DNA of 64,000 nt from Ruegeria sp. EL01 (GTDB lineage Bacteria > Pseudomonadota > Alphaproteobacteria > Rhodobacterales > Rhodobacteraceae): assembly GCF_900313035.1 (NCBI RefSeq), contig NZ_OMPS01000046.1:248001-312000 (forward strand). The letters are read 5' to 3'. The position numbers and the translations under genes were made by a program. How positions within the stretch are numbered: position 1 is the first letter of the stretch; each line of letters begins with the position of its first letter. The notes beneath the pieces are model-generated. The model did not search any database and was not told the DNA's origin. It saw only the letters and a list, made by a program, of their open reading frames with translations. Below, piece after piece: positions 1 through 7,797 of the stretch.

Positions 1-429
1 TTGGTTGAAGGTTCTTCCTGTTCCGCCTGCTTGCCAGTCACAAACAAAGAAGTCCGCTTCCAGCTCCAAGACCCGATTAATTTCATTCTTAGTAAACTCA
101 TACGCCAGCAAACTTCCAATTCGTGTATTTGGAAACAGTTTCCGAGCCAACTCGATTGTGGTGGTGTCATGAACGGAATGAAGCATCAAAAAATCTAGAG
201 ACTTGAGTTTCAAGTCATCTGAGAATTGTGCAAGGTCGATGCGATCAGTTAAAATTGCCAACTTAGGCGAGCTTTGAGGCGCACAGTTTACGAGCTTGGT
301 GATGTCCTCTAAAGGTAAACTTCCACGTCCTCCCGCCAACGCTCGCACACCTGCGACGTCAACTCCTGACGAAGACAATAGCTCATACTCCTTGTGAGAA
401 CGAACGTTGCACGCTTTAAACAAGGTCAT
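1..429 (-). CDS. TrpF-like (phosphoribosylanthranilate isomerase-like) protein, 3' end cut by window
   Basis: An open frame of 143 codons runs from an ATG at 429 off the left edge without a stop. Near the N-terminus it reads LFKACN, aligning with the KxCG segment of TrpF, so Cys7 sits where the catalytic general-base cysteine of TrpF lies. The visible C-terminal part reads DWQAGGTGRTFNQ, matching the TrpF loop with the catalytic aspartate (here Asp131) followed by the phosphate-binding GGTG. TrpF converts phosphoribosylanthranilate to its ribulose isomer in tryptophan synthesis. No other trp gene is nearby and the gene is AT-rich, so it may be a divergent paralogue with another substrate. It is divergent from the HAD-like gene, with 158 bp between them. 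Family call fairly good; exact role unknown. Confidence 0.6.
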   Translation of the reverse strand, partial: MTLFKACNVRSHKEYELLSSSGVDVAGVRALAGGRGSLPLEDITKLVNCAPQSSPKLAILTDRIDLAQFSDDLKLKSLDFLMLHSVHDTTTIELARKLFPNTRIGSLLAYEFTKNEINRVLELEADFFVCDWQAGGTGRTFNQ

Positions 430-587
430 AAATTAGTCCTGCGTGGATATTGGTTGGCCGTATCGAAATTGGCTAAATCTGTTCTTCAGCTTACCTTACC
501 AATTAGACCATGCAAGAAGTACGTTGAGCGAAGACACTTTTCGAACGCTTGGTTCAAGTTCGCTCGATTTCTTGAGTTGGAGGTAAC

Positions 588-1169
588 ATGAATCTGGTCA
601 TCTGTGATGTTGATGAAGTTGTGCTTCAATATTTCACCTACTTGAAAAAACAGTTGAATCCGGCCCAATTTGCCTTGGAACCGGATGGTTTTGATCTCAA
701 AATCAAGGATTTGAACACTGGCCAGTGGTTGGAGCAAGAGAAAAGTGATCAAATTTCTGATGAGATTCTGCTGAAAGTGGTCAGCACGCAGGAAGCGATT
801 TCTGGGGCAATCAGATGCTTGACGCAGCTTTCCGAAAACTATGAGATTGTCTTCTTGACCAATGTCCGAGAGGAATTTCTGGAACTCAGAAAAGACTGCC
901 TTAAGCGCCATGGTCTGCCTTTTTGTGTAGTGGAGAACGTCGGTGGCAAGGGTCATTCGGTTTCAAGGATAATACAGGATATTCGCCCAGAACGAGTGTC
1001 CGTAATCGATGACTCCATTCGCCAACTGATTAACATTCGAAAGCATGTGCCCGACGTGGACTTAGTAAGAGCGGTATTGACTACGGAGACACAGTCGACT
1101 GCTGAAAACGATCAATTTCATGAGGCTTCAACGTGGGATCAAATCCTAAATTGGATTGAGCGTGCCTAA
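588..1169 (+). CDS. HAD-like hydrolase/phosphatase
   Basis: This 193-aa protein shows the haloacid dehalogenase signature. Motif I is CDVDEVV near the N-terminus (Asp7 as nucleophile, Asp9 as acid/base), motif II is LTN with Thr91, a lysine lies in GGKG (Lys121), and motif IV is the acidic pair DD at 141-142 in VIDDS. HAD enzymes of this size usually hydrolyse phosphate esters with Mg2+; the substrate cannot be read from sequence. It has no signal peptide and is likely cytosolic. A GGAGG-like ribosome site (ttggagg) sits just before the ATG. The start was chosen because the next in-frame methionine would remove motif I. It stands alone on the plus strand, divergent from the TrpF-like gene. 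Confidence 0.7.
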   Translation: MNLVICDVDEVVLQYFTYLKKQLNPAQFALEPDGFDLKIKDLNTGQWLEQEKSDQISDEILLKVVSTQEAISGAIRCLTQLSENYEIVFLTNVREEFLELRKDCLKRHGLPFCVVENVGGKGHSVSRIIQDIRPERVSVIDDSIRQLINIRKHVPDVDLVRAVLTTETQSTAENDQFHEASTWDQILNWIERA

Positions 1170-1279
1170 AGTTGGATGGGTGAAGAAGGTTGACCGTGGG
1201 GATGTCGGTCTAACTTGAGACTCGTGATCCGATTCCTACAGAATGAATACCCAACTTTGATCAGAAAAGGGGCTGACGG

Positions 1280-2113
1280 CTAAGTCTTGGGACTTACGCC
1301 GCGTCGAACGAATTTTTTCACCAAATTGGTGACAGTATCCAGATCGTGCGTATCGGTGAACGAACCAAACGCATGATCAGTTTCAATTAGATCGCAAGTA
1401 CTACCGAGTTCGAGAACTATGCTGTTAAAGAAATCCTGTTTGGGCAGCACCATATCTCTTGTTGCTTTGATGATATGAACGGGTATTGGGACCCGTGAAA
1501 TCGCATGTGCTTCGTCAATCGCAAACATCTCGTGAAAAAATCCAGCCAGCACTCTTCTAGTCTTTCCAGAAGCCACTTGGATTTCGAGAAATGCGTCTGG
1601 TTTGGACGCAAGCGCTTTGTCACACGCTGACTTACCGTACACGTGAGTTAGTGTGGTCCTGTAATCAACGAAGGGGTTCAAGAGTACAATTCTCGAACAT
1701 CCTTGCAGTCCTAGTAAGGTTGCATGAGTTGCCGCGACAGCTCCTTGACACCAGCCGACAAGAACGAACCCTCGCCCCAAAACTGCTGCCAGTTCCGTAG
1801 ACGCCCCCAAAGAAAGAACGTCCTGTACCATGCTTGTTGGGGTGCATGCGCCTAACGGAAGGCCGCTGCTTTCACCGCAGCCCCTGAAGTCGATCCTCAC
1901 TGTTGATATTTCACACTCAGCAAATTTTTCCGCTAGAACTTCAAACATTCCTGCGTTTTCTGTGGCAACAGGGATCTCTCGGCGATTGCTCAAGAAACCA
2001 TGCAGCAAAACCACTGCGTCGTGCGAACTACCTTCGACTTCAACAATCGAACAAGCAATCGAACCTTGCGAACAAGGGATTTTTATCTCTGAGCGGATAG
2101 CCTTGAGTGACAT
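1280..2113 (-). CDS. Alpha/beta hydrolase with cysteine nucleophile
   Basis: The 277-aa protein has an alpha/beta-hydrolase layout: HGFLSNR after strand 3 (oxyanion-hole HG at about 38-39), a DFRGCGES segment, and a nucleophile elbow reading VGWCQGA with Cys122 where most members have serine. An aspartate in KATRDMVLP and a histidine in TDHAFGS near the C-terminus fit the rest of the triad. Dienelactone hydrolases are a known branch with a catalytic cysteine in a GxCxG elbow, but the overall sequence resembles serine-type acyl esterases or peptidases more. No signal peptide is seen. The 353 bp upstream hold no gene, so it is probably transcribed alone. Substrate unknown. Confidence 0.7.
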   Translation of the reverse strand: MSLKAIRSEIKIPCSQGSIACSIVEVEGSSHDAVVLLHGFLSNRREIPVATENAGMFEVLAEKFAECEISTVRIDFRGCGESSGLPLGACTPTSMVQDVLSLGASTELAAVLGRGFVLVGWCQGAVAATHATLLGLQGCSRIVLLNPFVDYRTTLTHVYGKSACDKALASKPDAFLEIQVASGKTRRVLAGFFHEMFAIDEAHAISRVPIPVHIIKATRDMVLPKQDFFNSIVLELGSTCDLIETDHAFGSFTDTHDLDTVTNLVKKFVRRGVSPKT

Positions 2114-2466
2114 AGCAGGTTATTGGACGCTGTGTTCAGGGTTCTTGATTGTCAGATCGTATCACGCCGAGTTGCGTCGTTGAAGTCTGTCAATATCAGT
2201 TTGCTTCAATGGTTTCTAATTACAATAGAAAGTTCAAGAACCGTCCGTTTCTGAGGAATGTGTAGGCATACTCAGTTAGCTAATTTTGGTCTCTTCAAAA
2301 GTAACGCCAAGGGATGCTTCAATAGCATTGCGGATATTTAAGCAGATTGCAGCATCGGTGACACTAAGCTATATGTTTTCCGGTACGCGCAACAAAGTAA
2401 CGGTCATTTTTACAGTGAAAGAGACCTTCGCAGGCAATGAGTGCCTACAGAAGCGTAAAAAACGCA
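2114..2466. other. Intergenic stretch without a supported gene
   Basis: This 353-bp AT-rich gap lies between the 5' end of the alpha/beta hydrolase gene and the 3' end of the helicase gene, both on the minus strand. A short plus-strand frame from about 2286 runs antisense into the helicase end but has no ribosome site or recognisable motif. I see no clear terminator hairpin. Confidence 0.5.
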
Positions 2467-4635
2467 TTAGTCACCGTCGATGTTACGTGCAAGTAGGCCC
2501 TGAAGGGAACGAATAAGCCCAATTTCAAATGGGCTAAAATCTTGAGGCGATACGTCTAGCTGTGAAAGCTGGTCCAATGCCGTATCCAAGTCTTCAGGTT
2601 GACCTATGAAGCTCTCCAATCGAGCAGCGGTTTGAATCGGTATACCGTATTCATCCAATGCAAAGAGGTTTGCAGGAATAAATAGATGCTCTAATTGTTC
2701 ACAGAATTTCGAGTAATCGCCACAATCCCTACCATATCGAGGCAGAATTTCAGATTGGATCTCTTGAATGACCTTTATGTCTTTGGGGAGTCTGTGGCAG
2801 ATCACATTACGTACAAACCTCAATGCGCGTTCGATTGCATCGCTGACTTCATCATCTATACCCCTATTCTCTACGCAGCTTTCGATGTATGTGCCGAGGG
2901 ACTCACTTGTTCTAAGTTCATTGATGTGCCAAGCGAGTTGCTTTCCAGAGAATATCCCATAGTACCTAAGTGTGCTTTCGGACAAATACTCAAAGATCAG
3001 CTCTGCCAAGGCCTCAAGTTGGTCTTGCTTGGGAACGCCCTTCCAGTTCAGGACGTCTTCATAGAGAAAGAGATCGTTAACGATCACGCTAGCGATCCAG
3101 TTTTGAACATCTGGGGAAACGTGACGATTGGCTCGTATGGTATCAATCGAAAGCAGGCTATCATCCCTGATCTTCAAAATTCTCTCCTTAGACTTTGGTA
3201 TCAAACTCTCCTCTGGAAGTTCTAGAAGCAGACTAAGTGGTGTTTCATCAGGTTGGTCTTCAATCACCAAGTCGACCGAATACTCTTTTTCTTCCGGTGG
3301 TTTCTCTAGAATAAATACATTACCAACGAAGTACTCGTTCATTCTGCCTGCACGGCCTGATATGTTCTTGTATGTGAAATGATCCACCAAGTTGGTGCTT
3401 TTTCTTCTATCGTAGATCACAACGTTCTTGGCCACGGTGTTTACTCCCTCGATGATCGTCGAGGTGCAGACAAGATACTGGATCTTTCGATCATTGAATT
3501 GTTGAATGAAGTGCTGCTGTAGTGCTCTAGGCACGCCTCCGTGATGGATACCGACACCTTTCATTATCGCACGATAGACAACCCATTCTTTGTGGTATTC
3601 GCGAGCAATCCACTCAGCAGCATCTCGCGTCTCAGACTTATCTGGTAAGGCGAGTTCATCAATCAAATGGTTTGCCACTTCAGCTGCCTTGCTGGGGGAT
3701 TGGCAATATACAATAGTCGGTTCACTAAAGGTCCTGCATAGGTCGATAAGTTTATTTTTTCGCGCGTTCCCGTTTGTTGGTAAGTCAAAGTTTTTGATGT
3801 CTACAGCGACGGTCGAAAAATCCGTCTGAACAAAGCAGTAATCATAACTGTTTATTCCGTTGATCGATTGTATGTTTGGGCCAAGCAAATAAAATTGCGC
3901 GCCTGTGCTTGCGAGGCGCGAAAATGCCAAATTCAGGTCTACTGAACGATCCCGATCCTTGCTATCAGAGGGAATGTTCAGCTTGTAAAACTCGTCAAGT
4001 ACAAAGAACTCTACATCGTCTAAATCATTTCGATCTAACACTCGCTCTTGCGTCAACACATATAGGTTACAGACACCAGAAACGGCTGTTTGGCTCGGGT
4101 GGGTCAAGACTTTGCAGCTTTCCCCAAACTTACTCAAAAACCTGCGTCTAGTCTCGTCGATCAGCGCAATTGTCGGAACTATTATTACAGCCTTGTAAGG
4201 CTTCTTTTGTGAAATGAATGCATCGACTATAAGGCTTTTCCCGACACTAGTCGGAGCACTAAATATTACGTTTGCTCCTGAAAGTAGCAGGTTCAGAACT
4301 TTTGACTGCTCGCTGTGTAGAGTTACCTTTTGATCAGCCACAACAGAACTGTGCATTTCATAGGCGAGCCTATCTTCAAAGTTCTTTTGAAGCAGAAACC
4401 TTGACAAATACGGATGTAAACCTGTTGAGCGAACGAGGCTCGCCAGCAATTGTTGGCCTACATCGCTAAATGCTTCAAAGTTTGCCAGAGAACGTATCAC
4501 CAAGTCTCGCCCCTGAGAATGCGTTGAAGCATTGTTGGTCAAAGCGACGATGTTCTTTAGCGCTTGGAACTCCTGTTCGCGAATACTCTCAGAGCGTGCG
4601 AGGATTTCTTTAGTCTCTATATAACTTACTTGCAT
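2467..4635 (-). CDS. abpB: AbpB-like Ski2-family helicase of an anti-phage AbpAB operon
   Basis: This 722-aa superfamily 2 helicase has Walker A APTSVGKS (about 127-134), a Walker B box reading LDEFYK (DEFY at 214-217, a variant of DExH), HHGGVPR (364-370), TSTIIEGVN (391-399) and motif VI SGRAGRM (426-432). HHGG and the EGVN and GRAGR spacing are typical of Ski2/HelY-like helicases. In E. coli AbpAB (YfjL/YfjK) the second protein is a helicase of about 730 residues that, with the nuclease partner, blocks phages such as T4 and lambda. Here the ATG overlaps the end of the upstream nuclease gene by 10 bp, implying translational coupling. Helicase identity is certain from motifs; the AbpB assignment rests on partner, order and length. 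HamB of Hachiman is the main alternative. Confidence 0.75.
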   Translation of the reverse strand: MQVSYIETKEILARSESIREQEFQALKNIVALTNNASTHSQGRDLVIRSLANFEAFSDVGQQLLASLVRSTGLHPYLSRFLLQKNFEDRLAYEMHSSVVADQKVTLHSEQSKVLNLLLSGANVIFSAPTSVGKSLIVDAFISQKKPYKAVIIVPTIALIDETRRRFLSKFGESCKVLTHPSQTAVSGVCNLYVLTQERVLDRNDLDDVEFFVLDEFYKLNIPSDSKDRDRSVDLNLAFSRLASTGAQFYLLGPNIQSINGINSYDYCFVQTDFSTVAVDIKNFDLPTNGNARKNKLIDLCRTFSEPTIVYCQSPSKAAEVANHLIDELALPDKSETRDAAEWIAREYHKEWVVYRAIMKGVGIHHGGVPRALQQHFIQQFNDRKIQYLVCTSTIIEGVNTVAKNVVIYDRRKSTNLVDHFTYKNISGRAGRMNEYFVGNVFILEKPPEEKEYSVDLVIEDQPDETPLSLLLELPEESLIPKSKERILKIRDDSLLSIDTIRANRHVSPDVQNWIASVIVNDLFLYEDVLNWKGVPKQDQLEALAELIFEYLSESTLRYYGIFSGKQLAWHINELRTSESLGTYIESCVENRGIDDEVSDAIERALRFVRNVICHRLPKDIKVIQEIQSEILPRYGRDCGDYSKFCEQLEHLFIPANLFALDEYGIPIQTAARLESFIGQPEDLDTALDQLSQLDVSPQDFSPFEIGLIRSLQGLLARNIDGD

Positions 4636-6305
4636 AGGCTTCGAAGCTTTGTTTCAAATTGCTTAAAAAGCGTGGCTGCACATTCAATCGGGACCGCTAT
4701 CAAATGCACTTTTACGGAATGCTCATCAACTTCTGAAGGCAACATGCCTTTTAGTTCGTCATAGCCTTCTTTGACTTCACGTATGAGCGCTTCCTTATAG
4801 CTATCTGAGAATCCATCTTTTAGTACTGAACTGTCATACCCAATAAGGATCGGTATACAGATATGACTCAGCAAGCGATCAAACGGGACACCTCGATCAA
4901 AGGCGTCCTCAAGATTTGTCGGCAGAAGATGCTGGGGTTCGCGTAAAGAAATGATTATGTCTTTTTCTTTCAAAAAAATGTCCGGATGGAGCAATTTTTT
5001 TAGATCTTCTACAATCTGGTCGCAGATTTCAGAGAACTCGCGTGCCGCTACAACTGAAGAGCGCCCAAGCCAAAGCTCGTCGCCGCATTTGCCGTGAACA
5101 ATATGAGCGTTTCCAAAGTGCCTAATGCCTTCAGTGCTACCCGAGAAAATCTTACATGCAATTGGCTCGCTGTCGAAAAAGTTTCGAATGATAGCATGCA
5201 GAAGTGTCTCCGACATGATAGTAAGATAGTCTAGCGATGTGTCCTTCGTGATCTGGGTAATTGCAGAGCTGAACTTTTCATCCCAACTGAACTGGTCCGC
5301 ACTGACTATTTCGCTGGCCTTGAGGCTAATCTCAGGAATCCACTGAACAAGGTAGTCAGCAAGTTTTCGAGACCGCCATCTCTTCAACTCAAATTCAACA
5401 TCATACGACGACATCGATCTTTTGATATCCTCCTCAGAAAATGTCGTCAGGACCGTGAAAAAGTTTGGCGTCGCGTAGCGGTATGGTTTTAAAAATTGAG
5501 ACCTCGTTGCGATAACAGTGGCGGTTTGCCCCTTTACCCACTGTTCAGCGGCCACTCTGCTAATAATCTTCTTACTGGGTGATGTTCTCCGAGACGCTTC
5601 GGCAGCCTCGTCAACCCAATTCAGTATTTTGGCGTACAGGTCTTTTAGTTGAGCATGATCAGGGATAGCGCCATAGCGGTCACACACCTCGCTGAGTGCA
5701 ATGAGGTTCTTTGCTTCAACAGATGCCTTGTCTCCAGTCACATCCCAGAATGCATTTTGCACCCAGTACTCAAGATTGTTTCCGTTCTCAGATCGTGTGG
5801 TTTTTCTTTTTTTAAGAATTACTTCCGCTAATTTATCCACCCCACAGATATCTGTCCGCTCTGAGAATGGGATGGTAAGTGGCAACAAGGACCTATTTAC
5901 AGCCCTGAGCGTAACTACTCGAAACATCGCTTTTGCTTCGTACTTGTCACAAAGTAGAGAGGCTTCTGCTACTGATGAGGGCGTGTTCTTGTTGGAACGA
6001 TCAGTAAGCTCTTTTATTGACCACTTCCTGCTGTCATTTTCAGTTGTTTTTACCTGAATGTACTCATTCAAGATTTGACTTTCATTTTGCCAAACCACCA
6101 GTATGTCGTCCGCTGTCTCGCATTCCATTCTAACACACAACACGTTTGTAAGCATTTCAATGAAGTGCTTGGCAGCAATGTGATCTTGGTATTTGAACCC
6201 ATGCCTGGCGGGTACTCCTCCAACATCTGATTTGCTTGGAGCAGTTTCCGATATTTCTTCTGGTTGTGTGATAGCCGCCATCCTGTCCAAATATAACCAA
6301 TTCAT
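4626..6305 (-). CDS. abpA: AbpA-like DUF4297/CAP4-type nuclease of an anti-phage operon
   Basis: The 559-aa protein begins with a DUF4297/CAP4-like endonuclease domain. GFKYQDHIAA (about 36-45) is the usual entry motif, followed by acidic residues in ECETADDIL (61-69) and YIQVKT (82-87), together an E/D...QxK core of the PD-(D/E)xK fold. The remaining 450 residues have no motif I recognise and probably sense the target or bind the helicase. E. coli AbpA (YfjL) has similar length and the same domain and precedes a helicase, as here. Met9 is a possible alternative start because GGACAGG stands directly before it. The gene is AT-rich compared with the rest of the window, which fits horizontal transfer. 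DUF1837 HamA of Hachiman is a less likely alternative because the N-terminal motif is of DUF4297 type. Confidence 0.72.
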   Translation of the reverse strand: MNWLYLDRMAAITQPEEISETAPSKSDVGGVPARHGFKYQDHIAAKHFIEMLTNVLCVRMECETADDILVVWQNESQILNEYIQVKTTENDSRKWSIKELTDRSNKNTPSSVAEASLLCDKYEAKAMFRVVTLRAVNRSLLPLTIPFSERTDICGVDKLAEVILKKRKTTRSENGNNLEYWVQNAFWDVTGDKASVEAKNLIALSEVCDRYGAIPDHAQLKDLYAKILNWVDEAAEASRRTSPSKKIISRVAAEQWVKGQTATVIATRSQFLKPYRYATPNFFTVLTTFSEEDIKRSMSSYDVEFELKRWRSRKLADYLVQWIPEISLKASEIVSADQFSWDEKFSSAITQITKDTSLDYLTIMSETLLHAIIRNFFDSEPIACKIFSGSTEGIRHFGNAHIVHGKCGDELWLGRSSVVAAREFSEICDQIVEDLKKLLHPDIFLKEKDIIISLREPQHLLPTNLEDAFDRGVPFDRLLSHICIPILIGYDSSVLKDGFSDSYKEALIREVKEGYDELKGMLPSEVDEHSVKVHLIAVPIECAATLFKQFETKLRSLCK

Positions 6306-7042
6306 GCACGTGTAAAAGATTGATTAAAATGCATGTTTTCAATGTATACGCTAAAAGAAAATGTAAGCATTGAACAGCATATTGCGGTAAAGCTTGCGCT
6401 GTCGAGGTAATTCTACAACTTACAATTGTTCACCCTGGCGACTACAGACGCTCAGAACTTTCCCTGTTCCTTACTTAATTTTCGGACTTCAGAGTCACAC
6501 TTGTCATATTTCACGAAACCTACTGAGCTGAGACACCTGCCGTCACGTCAAAACGATTTGAGATGCCACGGCAAGTGTATGCAGCGCAAAATGCCATAGC
6601 AAGCGACGTCGCTTCGTCCTCCCATGGGCCGCCCGCTAGACTTTGTAAAGCCCGCTTTCTGCGCTTTGCTGCCATCCGGGGGGTGTTCACTACTGCGACC
6701 GCGGCGAACGACGGGTAACGCCATCCGCGAGTTCGAGTACCCACGATTTTTCGGTGGCTATGAGCGGCAGGGGCCATGGGCTGGGCCGATCTGCCAGATG
6801 CAACGAATCGGCCTGTCGGCGTCAGGACGAAATAGTCTAAATCACCTAGTTCATGGGTTGAGTGGTGCGCTTTCGCACCCGCTCTGATAGAAGGGTCCCG
6901 GACCTACGCGGTGGAAATCCAAAAACTTCATTCATGGTCTTGACGCCGAGCATCAGTTTACCGCAGCCTTAGCTCATGACCAACGCACGCAACATCTGCC
7001 AACGAATATCGGCCTGAGGTCGATACCCCACACGAAACCTGT
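6306..7042. other. Non-coding stretch between the defence operon and the tRNA-like element
   Basis: About 740 bp hold no supported gene. The part next to 6305 is AT-rich and should carry the promoter of the nuclease/helicase operon. From about 6600 the composition becomes GC-richer, so the junction between AT-rich insert and host-like DNA may lie here. Short frames on both strands lack ribosome sites and motifs. I see no integrase and no perfect long direct repeat. Confidence 0.5.
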
Positions 7043-7136
7043 GGGAGGCAGCATTGGTATGCGGGCGAGGTTTATGTCCTTGTAATTGCTCCAGATTAGA
7101 GTGCACGAGTCGGTTCGATCCCGACGCCTCCTACCA
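7043..7136 (+). tRNA. Degenerate tRNA-like element (possible pseudo-tRNA or attachment-site remnant)
   Basis: A 94-nt segment starts GGGAGGC and ends GCCTCCT-A-CCA, which pair as a seven-base-pair acceptor stem with one G-T pair and an encoded CCA. The T arm is canonical: GTCGG, loop TTCGATC, CCGAC. A small D-like hairpin with GGT in the loop (about 7051-7062) and a 5-bp anticodon-like stem (GGGCG/TGTCC) can be drawn, but the loop lacks the invariant T33. A weak variable-arm hairpin would explain the length. It could be a decayed class II tRNA, a phage-type tRNA, or the 3' half of a tRNA left by integration. No tmRNA tag or coding half is visible downstream. Confidence 0.3.
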
Positions 7137-7153
7137 TCTCTTGGAGGCAAAGC

Positions 7154-7306
7154 ATGTCATTGAAATTCAATAACTCTGAAGACCTTAGGGCTGCCGTGGC
7201 AGCGGAAACGAAAGAAGGCTTGCGCCGGTTCGTCACCTCGCTGCGCGACAGTGATTCAGACGTAAAACCCAAGGTCAGTGCAGAAGTGGAGCACACCGAT
7301 GACTGA
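7154..7306 (+). CDS. Small hypothetical protein, 50 aa
   Basis: A 51-codon frame starts with ATG seven bases after a good GGAGG ribosome site, immediately downstream of the tRNA-like element, and ends TGA overlapping the next gene's ATG by 8 bp. The product is hydrophilic and probably helical (alternating acidic and basic residues such as ETKEGLRRF, then DSDSD). No domain is recognisable. The ribosome site and tight overlap with the zinc-ribbon gene are the evidence that it is real. It is probably the first gene of a three-gene cluster. Confidence 0.55.
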   Translation: MSLKFNNSEDLRAAVAAETKEGLRRFVTSLRDSDSDVKPKVSAEVEHTDD

Positions 7307-7796
7307 CAGGTTCGACTATGACGACATCCGCGGTTCCGTAGAGAAACACCTCGCAAAAGACAATGTCGGCTGGATCCGGATTGTCACGGAGTGCCTTGAA
7401 GATATCAAAGAGCATTGTGACGGGGAGGAGAAAACCTACCCCTCGGTTAGCCAGATCAAACAGAAATTTGGCGCGCTTAGAATTTACTTGGGCGGCGTAA
7501 CAGACGACCCATTCATCCAGTCGAGCTTGGAGGATGCCGTCCAGAAAGCGGGCAGAAGTTGTGAGCGCTGCGGAAACGTTTCGAGAATTCAATGCATCGG
7601 CGCCTGGTATGCCAACCTGTGCTGTTGGCACGCGCATGAGGCCGCAGTCGAACGCTCGGAGAAGTTCCCCAAAATCGGGCTAAACCTGCGGTCGAAAAGC
7701 GCGACCCTTCAGTGCCGGAGTTGCGGCTATCTCGGGCAGATTGCCTGGGGCGTGTCGGGCCACAGATGCCCCGCCTGCGTCTCGAAAGGCTGGTGA
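7299..7796 (+). CDS. Putative zinc-ribbon protein of unknown function
   Basis: From the ATG at 7299 the protein is 165 aa. The N-terminal two thirds are mixed helix/strand (TYPSVSQIKQKFGALRIY). The C-terminal part has cysteine pairs that look like metal ligands: CERCG, then LCCWH, then CRSCGYLG and HRCPAC. These suggest two zinc ribbons, one possibly disrupted. It overlaps the 50-aa gene by 8 bp and is followed after one base by the AAA+ gene, so the three are almost certainly one transcript. I do not recognise the family. A role as DNA- or protein-binding adaptor for the ATPase is inference from context only. Confidence 0.6.
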   Translation: MTDRFDYDDIRGSVEKHLAKDNVGWIRIVTECLEDIKEHCDGEEKTYPSVSQIKQKFGALRIYLGGVTDDPFIQSSLEDAVQKAGRSCERCGNVSRIQCIGAWYANLCCWHAHEAAVERSEKFPKIGLNLRSKSATLQCRSCGYLGQIAWGVSGHRCPACVSKGW

Positions 7797-7797
7797 G

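Noticed and set aside
2286..2516. 76-codon plus-strand frame overlapping the helicase end
   Set aside because: Antisense to a solid gene in its second half, with no ribosome site and no motif.
7043..7300. Two-piece (permuted) tmRNA gene
   Set aside because: The T arm and CCA would fit the acceptor piece, but no coding piece with a GG..TTCGAC segment or Ala-rich tag follows.
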